Positions 1 through 13,700 of a stretch of DNA of 64,000 nucleotides are shown here, one piece after another. The stretch is taken from positions 971,750-1,035,749 of the forward strand of contig KL647316.1 of NCBI GenBank assembly GCA_000727475.1, given 5' to 3'. The DNA is from Sarcocystis neurona (Eukaryota; Apicomplexa; Conoidasida; Eucoccidiorida; Sarcocystidae). The notes beneath the pieces are model-generated. The model saw nothing but the letters and a program-made list of their open reading frames with translations, did no database searches and had not been told where the DNA came from. How positions within the stretch are numbered: the first letter of the stretch is position 1; each line of letters starts with the position of its first letter. The translations under genes were made by a program, and so were the position numbers.

Positions 1-185
1 GCGCCTCCTGCTGCTGCGCCTCCTGCTGCTGTGGCTCCTGCTGCTGCGCCTCCTGCTGCTGCGCTCCTGCTGCTGTGGCTCCTGCTGCTGCGCTCCTGCT
101 GCTGCGCTCCTGCTGCTGCGCTCCTGCTGCTGCGCCTCCTGCTGCTGTGGCTCCTGCTGCTGCGCCTCCTGCTGCTGCGGGTGCC
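1..185 (+). repeat. 15-bp CTG-rich coding minisatellite
   Basis: About twelve imperfect copies of a 15-bp unit made of CTC or CCT followed by CTG triplets and a GCG/GTG variant. Because 15 is a multiple of three, copy-number change keeps frame. In the exon frame it reads as Ala-Ser-Cys-Cys-Cys and then, after one short unit, as Ala/Pro-rich sequence. It continues beyond the window start. Confidence 0.85.
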
Positions 186-1743
186 GCGTCCGCAGTTGAT
201 GATGCTTCTTCGGTCGCGACGGAGGCTGTAACGGCGCGAGCGAACGTCGGCTGCAGCAGCAGCAGCCGTAGCGACGTTATTACCGCTGCTGCTGCTCCTC
301 GGTACCGGCGTGCTGCAGACTTCGTAGGGAAAAGTCTCTGTATGCTAGAGGCTTCGCATGCACAACACAGAGCAAGTGCAGCACGCGGACGCACAGCAGC
401 TTTGACGGGAGCAGGAAAAGCAGGCGCAGCAGCCCCTGGAGCGGGAGAAGGCACGACAGCAACAGCGGCAGCACCTGAGCTCGCGCGGCCATCAGCAACA
501 GGAGAAGAGAAAGGGCGTCATTATGTAACCAGTTCTACGATTAACAATCTCCGCGGCACTACACGCAGCAGCCGAGACACTCCCGCTAGTAACGACGGTG
601 AGCAAGCAGCAGCAGCGGCAGGGGAAGCGGCAGTGGCAGGGAAAACAGCAGGTTCCGGCTGTCTGCAGAGCGTAAGCACAGGCAAGCACGCAGCAGCTGC
701 TGCAGCAGCGGCACCTGCAAGAGACGAAGCAGAAAAGGAAGCGCACGCAGGCGACATGGCAGCAGCAGCAGCAGTCGCGACAGAGAGGGCTGCAGAAGAG
801 ACAGCGGCAGCGGCACCAGCGGCACCAGTTCATGGGACAGGAGCAGAAGGCGGAGGAGGAACAGCGTCGTCGAAGGCAGAATCAACGGAGACAGCAACAG
901 CCGCAGCAGAAGCTTTCGTGAGCAACAGCAGTCGCAGGGCAGGGAACAAGTTACCTTCAGGAGAGTACAGAGAAATACTGAGCCTCCAGCCGACGGTGCT
1001 GCCCCTGCCACTTCACGCGCCGCTCCTCAACGTCGAGGTGATACAGGCGCATGCCGTTTTCAAAGAAAGAAGAGGAAGCAGCAGCAGCAGCAGGGGAGAC
1101 GCAGCAGCAGCACGTGCTGAAGCTGCTTTGCCTGGGTTCTTCGGAGTGTCAAGCAGCGGGTACTGCGGCGCGTGCGATGCGGGAGACAAAGTCGCAGCAG
1201 ACGCAGCCGCAGAGTGCCACAACAGCGCAGAATTGGGGGCAGAAGCGACCGGGGAGCGGTGGTGCAGGACAGCCCAGAGTGCGCCTCTGCAGGAGCAGCA
1301 GCAGGGCGCCTCGCAGAACGGGGAGCCGCAACCGGAAAAGCAGCCGCAAGAGCAAAAGCAGTCGCAACAGCAAGAGCAGCGGCAGCAGCAAGAGCAGCTG
1401 CAACACCACGGGCAGGAGTGCAAGGAGAAGGAAGAGGCGCAGGACTGCAGGGGAACGCAGCAGGTGAAGAGTAAGGAAGAGGGAAAGCAGAAGCAGCAGA
1501 GGCAGGCAAGTGGGGCGGTGAGTCGTCCGGACGCGGAGGCGGCTGAGATGAGGCGAGCAGCAGCCACGTCGCAGGAGCGAGAAGCAGCAGACGCACGAGA
1601 GCCTCACCGGTCGAGGCGGGGAAAGAGAAGCAGCTGTTCTGCTGCTGGTGCTGCTGCTGCTCCTGGTGCTGCTGCTGCTGTTGCAGATGAAGCACCTGCT
1701 GTGGCAAGCGTCGGCAGCCTGCTACTGCGAGGGAAGACAGCAG
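1..1743 (+). CDS. Exon of giant gene (5'-partial), Ala/Gln/Ser-rich
   Basis: The frame is open from the window edge, with codons starting at position 3, up to a donor CAG|GTGAGG after 1743. It remains open to 2006, so the donor choice rests on phase: it ends one base into a codon and joins the exon at 3524 to make Gly. The first 185 bases are a CTG-rich 15-bp repeat. Most of the rest is CAG/GCA/AGC giving Ala, Gln and Ser tracts, with Lys/Glu/Gln-rich sequence around 1290-1520. Non-repetitive islands near 960-1075 (Leu/Val alternating, e.g. LLNVEVIQAHAVF) and 1697-1740 (SVGSLLLRGKTA) look like beta strands of the same repeat type as in later exons. Confidence 0.55.
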
Positions 1744-4700
1744 GTGAGGCCCTGGACTGTCCACATCCCTCGTATTTCTGCAGACACTGCGCTCTGCTTC
1801 CCCCGCCGTTTTTTCTACTTGGACGTGCAACGAGGAGCTCGAGGCAAGCTGGCACCGATCCCACGCAGGCGACTGCAACAACGCACGCCCTGACGCGCGC
1901 GCTGCCGCTAAAAGACACTTTTTCCTCTTCCCAAGTTCACTCACCAGGAATCTGCTCCCACACCTACTTTGCTCCTACATATATAGACATACATAAATAT
2001 ATATAAATGGATTTGAGGACCCATATAGACGTATACTTATATCCACGTATGTGCTTCCCGCACCTGTAAAATACATATATATATGTATACGTTTCCTATA
2101 CCTATATATATATGTATATGAATGTATCGTACTTATACAGACACATACATATATGTACGTATATGTTTTTACATACATACATTGTATTTTGTCGAAGACG
2201 GACGCAGGTGTGTAGCGGAGACAAACATAGACCCGCTTTCGTGCGTTGGTTTCTACGTGGGCGCTCGCATGCCGACCATCTGCACGTGTGCGTCTGTCTG
2301 AAAGGCGGACAAATTTGTGAGGGGGAGATGCATGCGAGTACATGGCTAGCACATAGGCCGCGGTCGGAAAAGCTGCGGGTCTGGCGAACAACAGCAGCCG
2401 TGGCGTGCTGCTAGTGACTCGCCAGAGAGACGCACGCAAGCCGCTTGTGGCGGGAAGGGGCAGCAAATGACTGCGGTATTTGGCTCTCCCTGTCTCCGTC
2501 TTCTCCCGCATAAAAATTTCTTCACAGACACACGCTTCACTCTGGTTCGTGAAACCCCGCCAAGAGACGCAGGGAACTCTGCCATTTAAAATATATGTGT
2601 GTACGTGTTGAGGTGCAGTTTATCTAAAGCAAACCGCCTCTCGGTCGAAGCTACGGACATACATATATGTACGTTGCTTCCATTCATATAGATGGAGGAA
2701 CAGAGACGGAGAGAGAAAGGCTGCTGCCGAACACAAGTGACACCCGTATCCATGCGTACCATATATCCATAGATATATATGTGTGTATGTACGTATGCAT
2801 ACGTACCTATATACATATGCGTGTGTCCGTTTATAGAGACGCGTATAGATTCCCATATGTATACATATATATATACCTGTGTGTATGTACGTATGTGTAT
2901 CTTGTATACATCTACCCGTGACTGCAGCTATAGAAACGCGTACAAATACGTCCACATATATATATATATATATATATATGCGAAGCTGCATCAGTCTATA
3001 TACGTAGGAAGAAATATGTCTGTGTTAATTGCTGCGTGCCGGCGTGGATCACTTTTTAGAGATACTATGCACTTGTTCAATTAGGAAGCAGCCTCTGATG
3101 ACCTGCACGTGTACTTGCAGATATGCATCCATATATATGTATGTATGTATATGCGTATATACACATAAATACGTACGTATGTACATATGTGTATAAATAT
3201 GTCTGTGTTGAAAAAGAGTGCGGGACAGAAGGGAAGAGAAAGTAAGCGAGTTCCAAGTGAAAGAGAGTAAGAGAGAGTATACGAAGTGAATAGTTTCCAT
3301 GGATAAAAGGCCAACAGACAACAGCATATGTGTATATATCGGTGTTTACATGTATATATGAATATGTATACATGTTGAGAGATAGTATAGGAGGCAGAAG
3401 ATTTGCCACTATAGTAGAACAATAGAGAGAAGCTCGGCTGAAGTAGACGTATTGACATATGTCCGTAGGTACGTGGGGATGGGGAGAGTTGCCCCTCTGT
3501 CTGTCGGACTGTTTTTCCTGCAGGAGCGGTACTCCGGGTACCGCCTGGGCTGCTGTTGCATGCGGCTACCGGCTCGATAATTCTGGAGCAGCAGACTTCG
3601 CTAGAAGTTGATTCGGCACTGCTGCTGCTCGACGCTGGTGGGGCTGCTGGGACAGCTGCCGGAGAGCAGCAAAGCGAACACGAACCTGAGGTAGCAGTGT
3701 CAGGAGGAGCAGGAGCAGCAGCAGCAGGAGCAGCAGCAGCAGGAGCAGCAGCAGCAGGAGCAGCAGCAGCAGCGACGCAGTGCAGCGGGGAGGCAAGGGG
3801 CTGCTGGCCTGCTCAGCGGTTGGTACCGGACGACGGATCTTCCGAGCCGCTGCAGCAGCCACCCCACCAGCAATGGCAAAGGCGGCAGGTGATTTACACC
3901 GAGACGCTGCAGGAGAACGAGGCGGAGCAGCGCAGCACGGGTCTCTCAGACGGAGGGAGGCACCAGGAGGTAGACGAGCACCTGGAGCAGCAGCCGCGGC
4001 TGCCAGAGAGCCAGCCTGAGCAGACGCCGGAAGTGAAACTGCAGCAGGGGAAACAGCAGGAAAAGATGGGCGACCGAGGACAACTTCGTGTGCAGCCCCA
4101 GCTGCAGCCGTATGTACCGGATGCGCAGGGATCGTCTCTTTCGCAACAGCAGCAGCAGCAGGGACGACGACCGCCGCAGCAAGCGAGCCAGGGAGGGGGC
4201 CATGCACCTGCAGCAACGCCTTGTTTGGTGTTGTCGGCTCGAGATTCCATCCACTTCGAAAGAAGCAGCGGCGTGCGGCTGCGTCTTCCTCTTCCCTGGC
4301 CTGCTGCTGCTGTTGAAGTCGGTGCTGCTGCACACGCCACGCCTGCCCCAGTCGTAGCAACTAACTCACATGTACCGGCAGCAGCCGCGCCCTGCAGTGA
4401 CCTTGCACCGCCGTCGACTGCCTGCGTAGAGCCGCCCGCAGCGCGCGCAGCAGGGGACAAGCAGCCTTCAACAGCAGCAGCAACTGCCGACAAACAGTCT
4501 TCGACAGCAGCAGCAGCAAGAGGCGACGCGCCGCAAGCCGCACTAGGAGCATGTGGAAAAGACAGACAGATTTATTTACTCGCCGGACAGCAGCTATTCT
4601 GGGGGGGCCGCTTAGATATAGTGCCAGCTGCCGATTCTCCGGCGAGTCCTCTTCGAGCAGCTGTTCCTGCGGTAGTCGCAGCTACTCCTGCTGCTGCAGC

Positions 4701-7700
4701 AAGTTCCTTTGCAGCTGATGATCTTTCTTCTAAACGTGCGTTTCTCCCTCTCGAAGCATCTCCTGGGGATTCTTCTACACGTTTTACTGCTGTTCCTGCT
4801 GCTGCTACTGGTGACAATACCGCTGCAGCCGCTGCTTCTGCTGACATCGCTGCTGCAGCAATGAAGCCTGCTTGTACTGCCGTGGCTGCGGCCGCTGCTG
4901 ACGCTGATCTGCTGCCACTTCGTTCCCCCGCTCCGGACCGTTCTTCTTCTCCTCCTCCAGATACGTATCTTTTTACCTCCCTGCGTGTGGTGCTCTTCGC
5001 CCGTGGTGTCGTCACTCTGGCCGGCGGCGTGACGAAGCAGCAGCAACAGAAACAGCGGCAAGAGGAGGAGCAGCAGCAGGAGAGCCAGCAGCAGCAGAAG
5101 CAGCGTTGGAAAGAGAAGCAAGAGGAGCCGCAGGAGCAGGAAGAAGAGGCAGTGGCAAAGAGGTTGCAGGGGCAGCAACTGCAACAGGACAAGGTGCCCT
5201 TGCAGGGGGCGCAGGAGCAGGAGAAGCACCGGATGGAGGAGGAAGCGCCGCTGGAGCTGCAGCAGCTACTGGTGCTATCAGAACAGAGCGTGAAAGTCGT
5301 AGGCTTCGCTGTTGGTCAAGTACCCAGTTCGAACTGCGAGAAAAGAGAGGACGTGTCGTTGCTGCTGCATTCGTCGCCATGTGAGCAGCACGAGGCATAC
5401 ATGCAGACGGTGCTCGCACCTACTCTGCAGCAGTTGCTGTTGGCTGGCGATTTGTTGTTGTTACAGCAGCAGCAGCAGCAGCGCCTTGTGGAAGAGGTGC
5501 CCGTGCTGAGGTGGAAGAAAGGTCCCCCTGCTGCTGCTGTGGAAAGGGGCGCTGCTGCAGCTGCTGCTGGTGCGGGTCAGCAGCCGAGCGGTCCTGCGGC
5601 TGCTGCCGCTCAGAAGAGTGAGCAGGAGCAGCAGGCGAGCGCTGCGATCAAGCCTCGACGGCTGGGAAGCGATGCGCAGCAGAGGAACGGCAGCAGGTGC
5701 AGCAGAGAGACAGGCACCGCCAGCTGTGTGAACGACAGCAGCAGCAGCAACACGAGTGAAAGCACCAGCGGCGGCAGGAGGAGCAACATCGGCAGGAGCA
5801 GCAGCAGCAGCAGTGCGGACGGATGTGGCGGCAGCGACGGTGCGAGCAGCAACAGAGGCGAGAGCAGAGGCAGCAGGCGGCACAGCAACAGCGGCAGGTC
5901 AGGCGGAGGGCCAGCAAAGGACAACTCTGAAGACCTCGTGAAATTTCCTTCTGTGTTGCTGCAGCCCAACAGCCCCCAGCATCATTTGTTATCGCTGCGC
6001 CTGGTCGCTCCGTCGCAGGACGGGGTTGGTTCTTCGCCTGCCCCTCAACAAGCAGGCAAGAGGAAGGCTGCACCGGTGTTGAAGCAGCTGCAAGGTTCAA
6101 AACCAGCGCAACAGCAGCAGCGTGAACTCCAAAAGGAGCAGCAGCAGCCTGTAATGCTGCTGGGCGCTTGCCTGAGAGACCGCCGCCGCAGCGCGTTGCT
6201 TCGGCTGCTGGAAGAGCCTCACTTCCCGGGGGAACAACAGCAGCAAGAGGAGAAGCAGCAGGAGGCAACGCACCAGCAGCAGCAGCAGCAGAAGCGGTCG
6301 CGAAGGCAGGAGAAGTGTCAGCAGACGCAGAAGGAGCAGCGGCGTGATGGGGCCGCCCGTGGAAGGTTCTTTTCTACCGTGGAAGAGAAGCACTTGTGTC
6401 AGGCTAGCCGTCTTCCGTCTGTAGACCTGCATGCGCTGCACCGCAGGGGAAAGCGGGCGCAGGCGCACAAGCCGCAGCAGCTTTGCTTCCTGCATCCCCA
6501 CCTGCCAGCGGACACACAACAACAGAAGCAGAAGCCGCAGCAGCAGCAGAAGCCGCAGCAGCAATCGAAGTCGCAGCAGCAACAGAAGTCGCGGAAGCAG
6601 CAGCAGCGTCATAGTACAGAGAAAGCGGAACTAATGCTTGACGAAAGAAGGGCAATCCCAGCAACAGGGGGAGCAGCAGGCGACTGCGCAGCAGCAGCAG
6701 GAGGAGAAGCAGGGGCAACAGCAGAAGGCGCATCGGCAGCAGCGGGAGAAGCAGACAGAGGAAAAGAAGCAGCAGACAGGGAGTCCAAGGCGGCATCGGG
6801 AAACGAAGGAGAGGCAGAAGGTGAGGCGGAAGCGACAGCAGGAAAAAGAAGAAGAGAAGGCAAAGAAGAGGGGGCGGCTGATGCAGCAGCAGCTGCAACA
6901 GGAACAGCAGCAGCAGCGACACTGGAAGAGACGGCAGCAGAAAACAGCGCTCGTGACCCAAAAACAGAAGATGCGGCAGCAGAAAACGAGCAAGGAGACG
7001 ACCCGTCATACAGCAAAAAAGGAAACAGCAGCAGCAGAAGGCCGTCCCAGGCAGCCGGGAGGGGCAGCTGCAACAGGGCGCCAGGGGCTTCAGCTGACGT
7101 CGCTCTGCAGCGCGGAAGGGACACCACGCGCGCAGATTCTGACGCTGCGGCGCCGCTGAAAGACGGAACAACAAGAGGAGAGGGGGACCAGGAGACAAGT
7201 ACGTGCCGCTGCAGCAGCAGCAACCCAGCAGCGGCAGCAGCACACTCTTTTCCCGCCGTGGCAGAGGACGTTTCTCTGGACACCCGTGAGGCGTACGAAA
7301 GCTCGTTTTCGGTGTCAGGTCCGCGTGCTGCTGCTGCTGCCTTCTACGCCAGGGCTTGCGGCCTCCTGCAGCAGCTCCAGCGTCTTCGGACATGGAGCAA
7401 CAGCAGCAGCAGCGTGTGCAGGAACAGCGGACGCCGCAGCCAAGGCCTTTTGGAAAGCGAAGGCGGAGACAGCAGCAGCGACAGCAGCAGCAGCAATGAC
7501 AGCAGCAGCAGTGACAGCAGCAGCAGCAGTGACAGCAGCAGCAGTGGCAGCAGCAGCAGCAGTGGCAGCAGCAGCAGCAGTGGCAGCAGCAGCAGCAGTG
7601 GCAGCAGCAGCAGCGAGTGCAGCAGCAGTGGCAGCAGCAGCAGCGAGTGCAGCAGCAGCGAGTGCAACAGCAGTGGCAGCAGCGGCAGCAGTGGCAGCTG

Positions 7701-10700
7701 CAGCAGCAACGAGAGCAGCAGTAGCAAGAGCTGGAGCAGCGTCAGTAGAAATATCAGGGAGGCGGGGGTCGAGAACAGCTGCGAGGGGGGCTGCAGCAGG
7801 CGAAAACGTGAGATCAACAGAACTGGCCTGCAGCGTCCTGCAGACGCCGTGCGAAACCCGTGGCAGCGTTCTGCAGCTCCGCACCAAGCAGCGGCTGCTC
7901 CGTTATTTGGGCCGGCTGCCCCTGTCGAGGCTCTCCTCTACATTTATTTGTCAGAAGAAGTGGAAACACGTCCTTCACGTATTATCCGCAGACTTGCTGC
8001 TGAAGTGCCGCTGAAGTGTGTGGCCGCAGCCAACCTCCTTCCTTTACATGCTGCAAACTGCAGAGAGATGCGGCGTCAGTCCTGTCGGACAGACGCGGTG
8101 GGTACTGTCTGCACTGCTGTAGATTCTGCTGCTCCTGGATCGCCTGCCACCGCTGCTGCTTCTGCGTTGCCTTCGGCTGCTCCTGCTTCTTCTTCAGCTG
8201 CTGGTGCGCATGCCGCCGCCTCCGTCACTGGCACGGGAGCTCCCGGCGGTCGTGCTCCTCCTCTGTTTGGTACCGCTTCTTCCCGCGGTGTTGCTGCAGC
8301 AGCGTCCTCCTCCTCCTTCCCTGCGGCAGCTGCTGCTACCGCTGCGGCCGTCGTTCCCGCGGCCGCTGCCACTCGATCTTCTGCTGAAGCGGCACGTCTT
8401 CACTCTGGAGTTGCTGCTGTTGCTGTAGCGTCAGCCTCAGCCAGCAACGCCGCGGCGGCTTCTCTCTCGCTGCCCGTGGTGGGTTTGCAGCTGCTGCCTC
8501 ATACATTTTCCCCTGCGCTTTGCTCCCTCCAGATGCCTAGGCAGTGCAACCCTCTTCTTTTCGCTGCTGCTGGTGCAGCACTGCGTTGTTATGCGCGGTT
8601 GCGCCGCGGTGTACGTACACCCCCTGCTTGTGTCCCCACTGCTGCACCGCTGCTCCTCACTGGTGCTGCCTTACGCGCTGCGGATTGCTGCAACAAAGCA
8701 CAGACAGGAGGCCTTCCTTTACTCTTGGACAATCCGGCCGCCTCATGCTGCACTACTTTCGATCCCACCTCTGCTTCCTTTTCTTCACCTTTGCCGTTCT
8801 GCTGCTCTGCAGAGATTCGCCCGCCGACAGCGCCTCTAGGCAGCATTAAGTGGGAAGACGCGCCTGCCACAGCAGTAACAAAGTCGACCTCAAACACGGC
8901 AGAGAGTAATTGCTATTGTGCGCCCAGCATTGCCCGCAATGCTGCTGCAGCGGTTTCTGCTGCTTCGCCTCCTGCTGAGGCTTGTGCTTCTGTTCTTGCA
9001 GCATCTGTTGCTTCAGCTGCTGACGTGGCTACTGCGCCTCACGTGCCAGCGGCTCCGCTGCTGTGTCTGCGGTGGGACCAAGACGCCATCCAGCAGTCGC
9101 CTGTCGACGCAGCCGCTTTTCTAGACTTTGTGGCTGACGGCAGCGTCAGCCGCACAAGCAGTAGGGGTGACGACGGCAGCAGGAAATGGCTGCAAAGGCA
9201 TGGCCGCACACGCGTCAGCGACGGCAGCGCTGCGACCGCCAGCAGCAGCAGCGACAGTAGAGACCCCAGCACCTACACTGGCAGTCTCTGCTGCAACAGT
9301 TTCCCTGGAGGCAAAACAGGCTTCGCAGACAACAGCAGCAGCGTGTGCAGCGAGAGACGAAGCCGCTACAGCGGGGCCCTCGGAAAGAGCCGCGGCACGG
9401 GTGCTAGCAGCGAGCTGCAAGCCGCAGACAACAGCCGGAAGCAGCGACAAGAATCTGGAGGCGCTGCTGCTCTGTCTGCTGCTGCTATTGCTGCTGAGGA
9501 GCGGGCACAGGCAGCGGAACTCCAGTGGGTCATACATCCCGTCATGCGACGGCAGCTACCTGCTGCTGCTGCTCTACTAATGAGAGCAAAAGAGGAAGCA
9601 GCATCTTCTGTAGCAGGCGTAATAGGTCGCTGGCGCCAGGGAGACGCCGCGGAAGAAGCAGGGGGCGAAGAGACAGCGGCAGGTGCTGCTGCAAGCGAAC
9701 AGAGGCAGCAGGAGGCAGCAACAGACCGGGGAGAACAGGAGAATCCAGTCTTGGCTACTAGCCGCTGCCACACCACGTCGCAGCAAGGAGCAGCAACAGA
9801 AGAGAGAAGGGTGGGAAAGGCCGAGACAGTGTCTTTCTCTGCTTACATACAACCGCACAGGCGCCTGAGCACGCCAGACGGAGGCGCGGCAGCTGCTACT
9901 GTTGCCCTTCTTGAAGCTGCAGCAACATCTGCTGCGGGTCACTCCTCTAGTGCTCAGCGCGCTGCTGTCGACGACGCCGCTGCTGCTGCAGCTCCTGCCG
10001 TAATAGGTGTTGCGGGCCCTGCTGGCCGCGCGGCTCGTGCTGCTGGCCGGCAGGTCGGCGTTGCCACGGCTGCTGCGCCTGCTGGAGAAGGAGAGGTGAA
10101 CAGAGAAAGAAAAGAGGAGAGCGAGACAGCTGCAGCAGCCGTCGCCGTGCTGCACGCGCCTGCCTCTGCATCTCCTGCTGCTGGGCCGGACGCAAGGTCG
10201 CCGAAGAGCAGCACCGCCACAGCGGAAGAGTCGCAGCAGCTGCAGCAGAGAGACGCAGCAACAGTGACGCCGAAGAAGCAGCCGACGAAGGGACGAGCCA
10301 CAGCAGCAGCTGCAAGTGACAGCGAAGAGGAGAACATGTGGGAAGGAGGAAGAGGAAAGGGAGGAGGAGAAGACCGGGAGAAAGGGCAGAGCACAGCAGC
10401 AACGTTGACCCATCCGGCCGTCCTGCTGCAGCAGGAAGAAGACACGTTTTCTTCTGCTGTGCGGCAGGCCCTGCAGCTGCTGCAGCGGTCCCCACCACCC
10501 GCGCTGCCCTTTGATATGCAGGTCTGGGGTGCAACAGGCATCACCGTCGAAAAGGGCGGCAGAGTTGAAGCTGCTGCTGCTCTCCTCTGCGCGCAACACG
10601 GCGTTCTTCGTATCGATGGTTCACTTTCTGCCACCGGAAGACCATCTCCCGGTCCTTCTTCAACGACGGGTATGCTGCTCTCTTGACACACACACAACAC

Positions 10701-13700
10701 ACACTCCTATATAGATATATATATATGTACGCTGCTATATCTGTTAAATGTATACAAATGCTGCTCATATATATGTATATATATAACTGTGCAACACCCG
10801 ATATATTATACGTGTATAATCTCCCATATACATATATATATATATCTTAGTGTACACGGCTATTTCTGTCTTGTGTATATAAATGCTACTCGTGTGTATA
10901 TATATATATATATGTGCAGTGCCCGATATATTATATGTGTATTATCTCCCATGGATGTATATATATATATATATATTGTGCACAATGCCATATCTTTTTA
11001 TGTATATATATATATCTAGATATAATAAAAAAAAATATATATATAAAATATATATATATATATATATGTATATGGGCGTGCAATACCCGATATATTCTAT
11101 GTGTGTAATCTCTCATATACATACATATATATATGTATATTTGTGTACACTGTTATATCTGTCACATAAATATAGATGCTACTCATATATATATATATGT
11201 ATATATATATGGCTTTGCACTACCCGATATACTATATGTGTATAGTGTTCCATATGCGTATGTGTGTATGTGTATATATACACAGAAAGCCGCATATATT
11301 GTATACGTGTAATCCACCCCTACAACTATACTGCCGGATAGATTATATATATCTAAACTAATATATATACACTCTTTCTTTTTCGTACGTTTGTATATGT
11401 GTTATTCGTATGTAAATGCTATGTACATACGTACAAGGGTGTCTACATACTTGTACCTGCTGTTGCCATATATATATATATATATATACGTATATGGGTA
11501 GAAGGCAGTACATATATTTTATGTATGTAGATGAAATGTGTATACATGTATTTAGGAGAAGTGTAATGGGAGCGGTATTTATAGGCGCATGCATGTGCCC
11601 CCGGCATGCATTTTCTTTTGCGGGGTGAGAGGCACATTTCCACCTCTCTCAAAACGAGCTGCGGGGGATGTATGCACACCTAAGTGAAAGCCTGAAATGT
11701 TCGTCTATGTGTATGTGCCTGGTCTTCTCCCGTCTTTCTTTGCATTTCTTCTTTTTCTTCTTCTATTATCAATTCTTCTGCATTTCTCCCCCCCATTTTC
11801 TCCTTCAGTCTTCTCCGTCTTCTCCTTTCCCCCCCACTTCCGGCTCTCTTCTTGCTTTCCGCTGCTGTTCTCCCTTTTCGCCTTTTCTTTTCGACTTTCT
11901 CCTTTTCTTCCGTCCGGTCCTTCTCCTCTTCTATTTCCCTTCCTTCTCTGTTTTCTTCTTCGGTTTCCCCCGTCGTTTCTTCATCTCCTCCCCCCCCCTC
12001 CCCCGTCCCGTTCGGGGCCGCGAGCTCTTCGCCTTCGTCTGAGAGCGCAGGTGGCTCGCTGCTGCTTCTTCACACGTTGCGGACTTTTCTGCGAGTTCCC
12101 TGCCTGCTGCTTTCCGTCCTCTTCTCACTTGCTCGCCGTCTGTCTCTTTTTGGTCGCCCTTTTTGGTCGCCCAAGCGTTTCCCTTCTGGCGCTCGTCCTC
12201 TTCTTCTGTCCGGTCACTGAGAAAACTTATTTTCCTCGTACAGCAGCAGTTTCGTTTGTGGCTGCCACATCCCACCCACCAGCTTCCTTTACTCGGTCGA
12301 CCTCTTCGGTTCGTTCTCTTCTTCGCTGCTCTCCCCTCGTCACCAACGTGTTCTCGCGCCCAAAGCGTCATTCACACGTGTGTATGTGTGTGTGTGTGGT
12401 TTTGCTTCCACTTTCAAACGTGTGTATGTGTGTGCGTGGTTTTTCTTTTTCGGCTTCTCGATCTCTCGGAGGGCCGCCACCTCTTCCTCCTTTCTTTCGC
12501 TTCCTCTTGGCTTCCCCAGGTGCTCTTCCTCTTCTTTTCCTGTAGCTAAGGGCCTAGAGACAGAACTGCTGTTGCGGAGCTGCTGTTGCGGAACCGCCGA
12601 ATCTCACGCGCTGTTCAAATCTCCTCCTTCTATCTGCATGTGTGTATCTCCCTACATAGAGTCGACTCATTTTCATCGAGAACCAGCACTCTCCGCTTTC
12701 TGCCCTCCTCCTTCTCTCTCCTGGCTCGTCTCGCTTTTTCTCTGCTCTTCTCCTTTCTCTTTTTCTGTTCTGTTTTGGCTTCTTGTACTCTCCGTCAGCA
12801 CTCTTCTTCTGTCCACCTATACATATACATACATATATATATATGTGTACACTCTCGGTAGACGTTAGTACAAGGAAAAGGTTCTTCTTCTTTTCTTTCT
12901 TTGTTATTCTTCTTCTCCTCTTGCTCCTGTCGCTCTCTTTCTGTTCTTCTTCTTGTTCGTTTTCGTCTACGCGACTGTCGCTCTTCGTCTCCTTCGTGTC
13001 CTCCGTTCTCTTGTCCTGCCTCGGTCAGTTTCACCGGCCCTTTCTTTTGCTTCTCTTCGGGATTTCCTCTTCACCTTTTCTCGCCGTTCCCCCGTCTGTC
13101 GTGTCTACAAGTCCAACAGCAGCCGTCCTCCACCTCTTGCTGCTCTACTCTGCTTCTTTGTGTTCTTCTGCGGCCCTGTCTCGTGTATCCTCCTCGGCTG
13201 CTCTCCCCGCTCTCTTGCTGTTTCCGAATTTCCTTGCGGGCTCAGCTGCTTCTCCATACTATTCTTCTTCTTCTCCTCCTCTTTTACTTTGGCCGCCTTC
13301 CCCTTCTACGGTCTCCCAAGCAAAGTACAGACGCAAGCGGAAAGGTGTACAAACGTGCACACATGTGTGTGGCCGTGAATTTGTGTCGGTTCCGGCTTCT
13401 GGCCGCTCCCGTTTTCGTTGCCAAAGTCAACCGCATGCGCCGAGCAAAGACCCCCTCATTGTCCTTTCTTTCCTGCCTTCTTTACCCTCCGAGCAACGCG
13501 TCAGCAGCCCAACTGCATCTCTGCGCGTCTTTTTTATCTTCTCCTCTCTCTGTCTTGCTCTCCGTGCCTGTCTGGTTGTTATCCCGTCCTTTCTTTTTCT
13601 TTTCTGCCGATGGCTCCCTTCGCTTCCTCGTTTCCTTACCCATTGTTACTGCGTCGACTGTTTACACGGTGCTGCCTTCCCACGTCCCCTGCTGCTGTCT

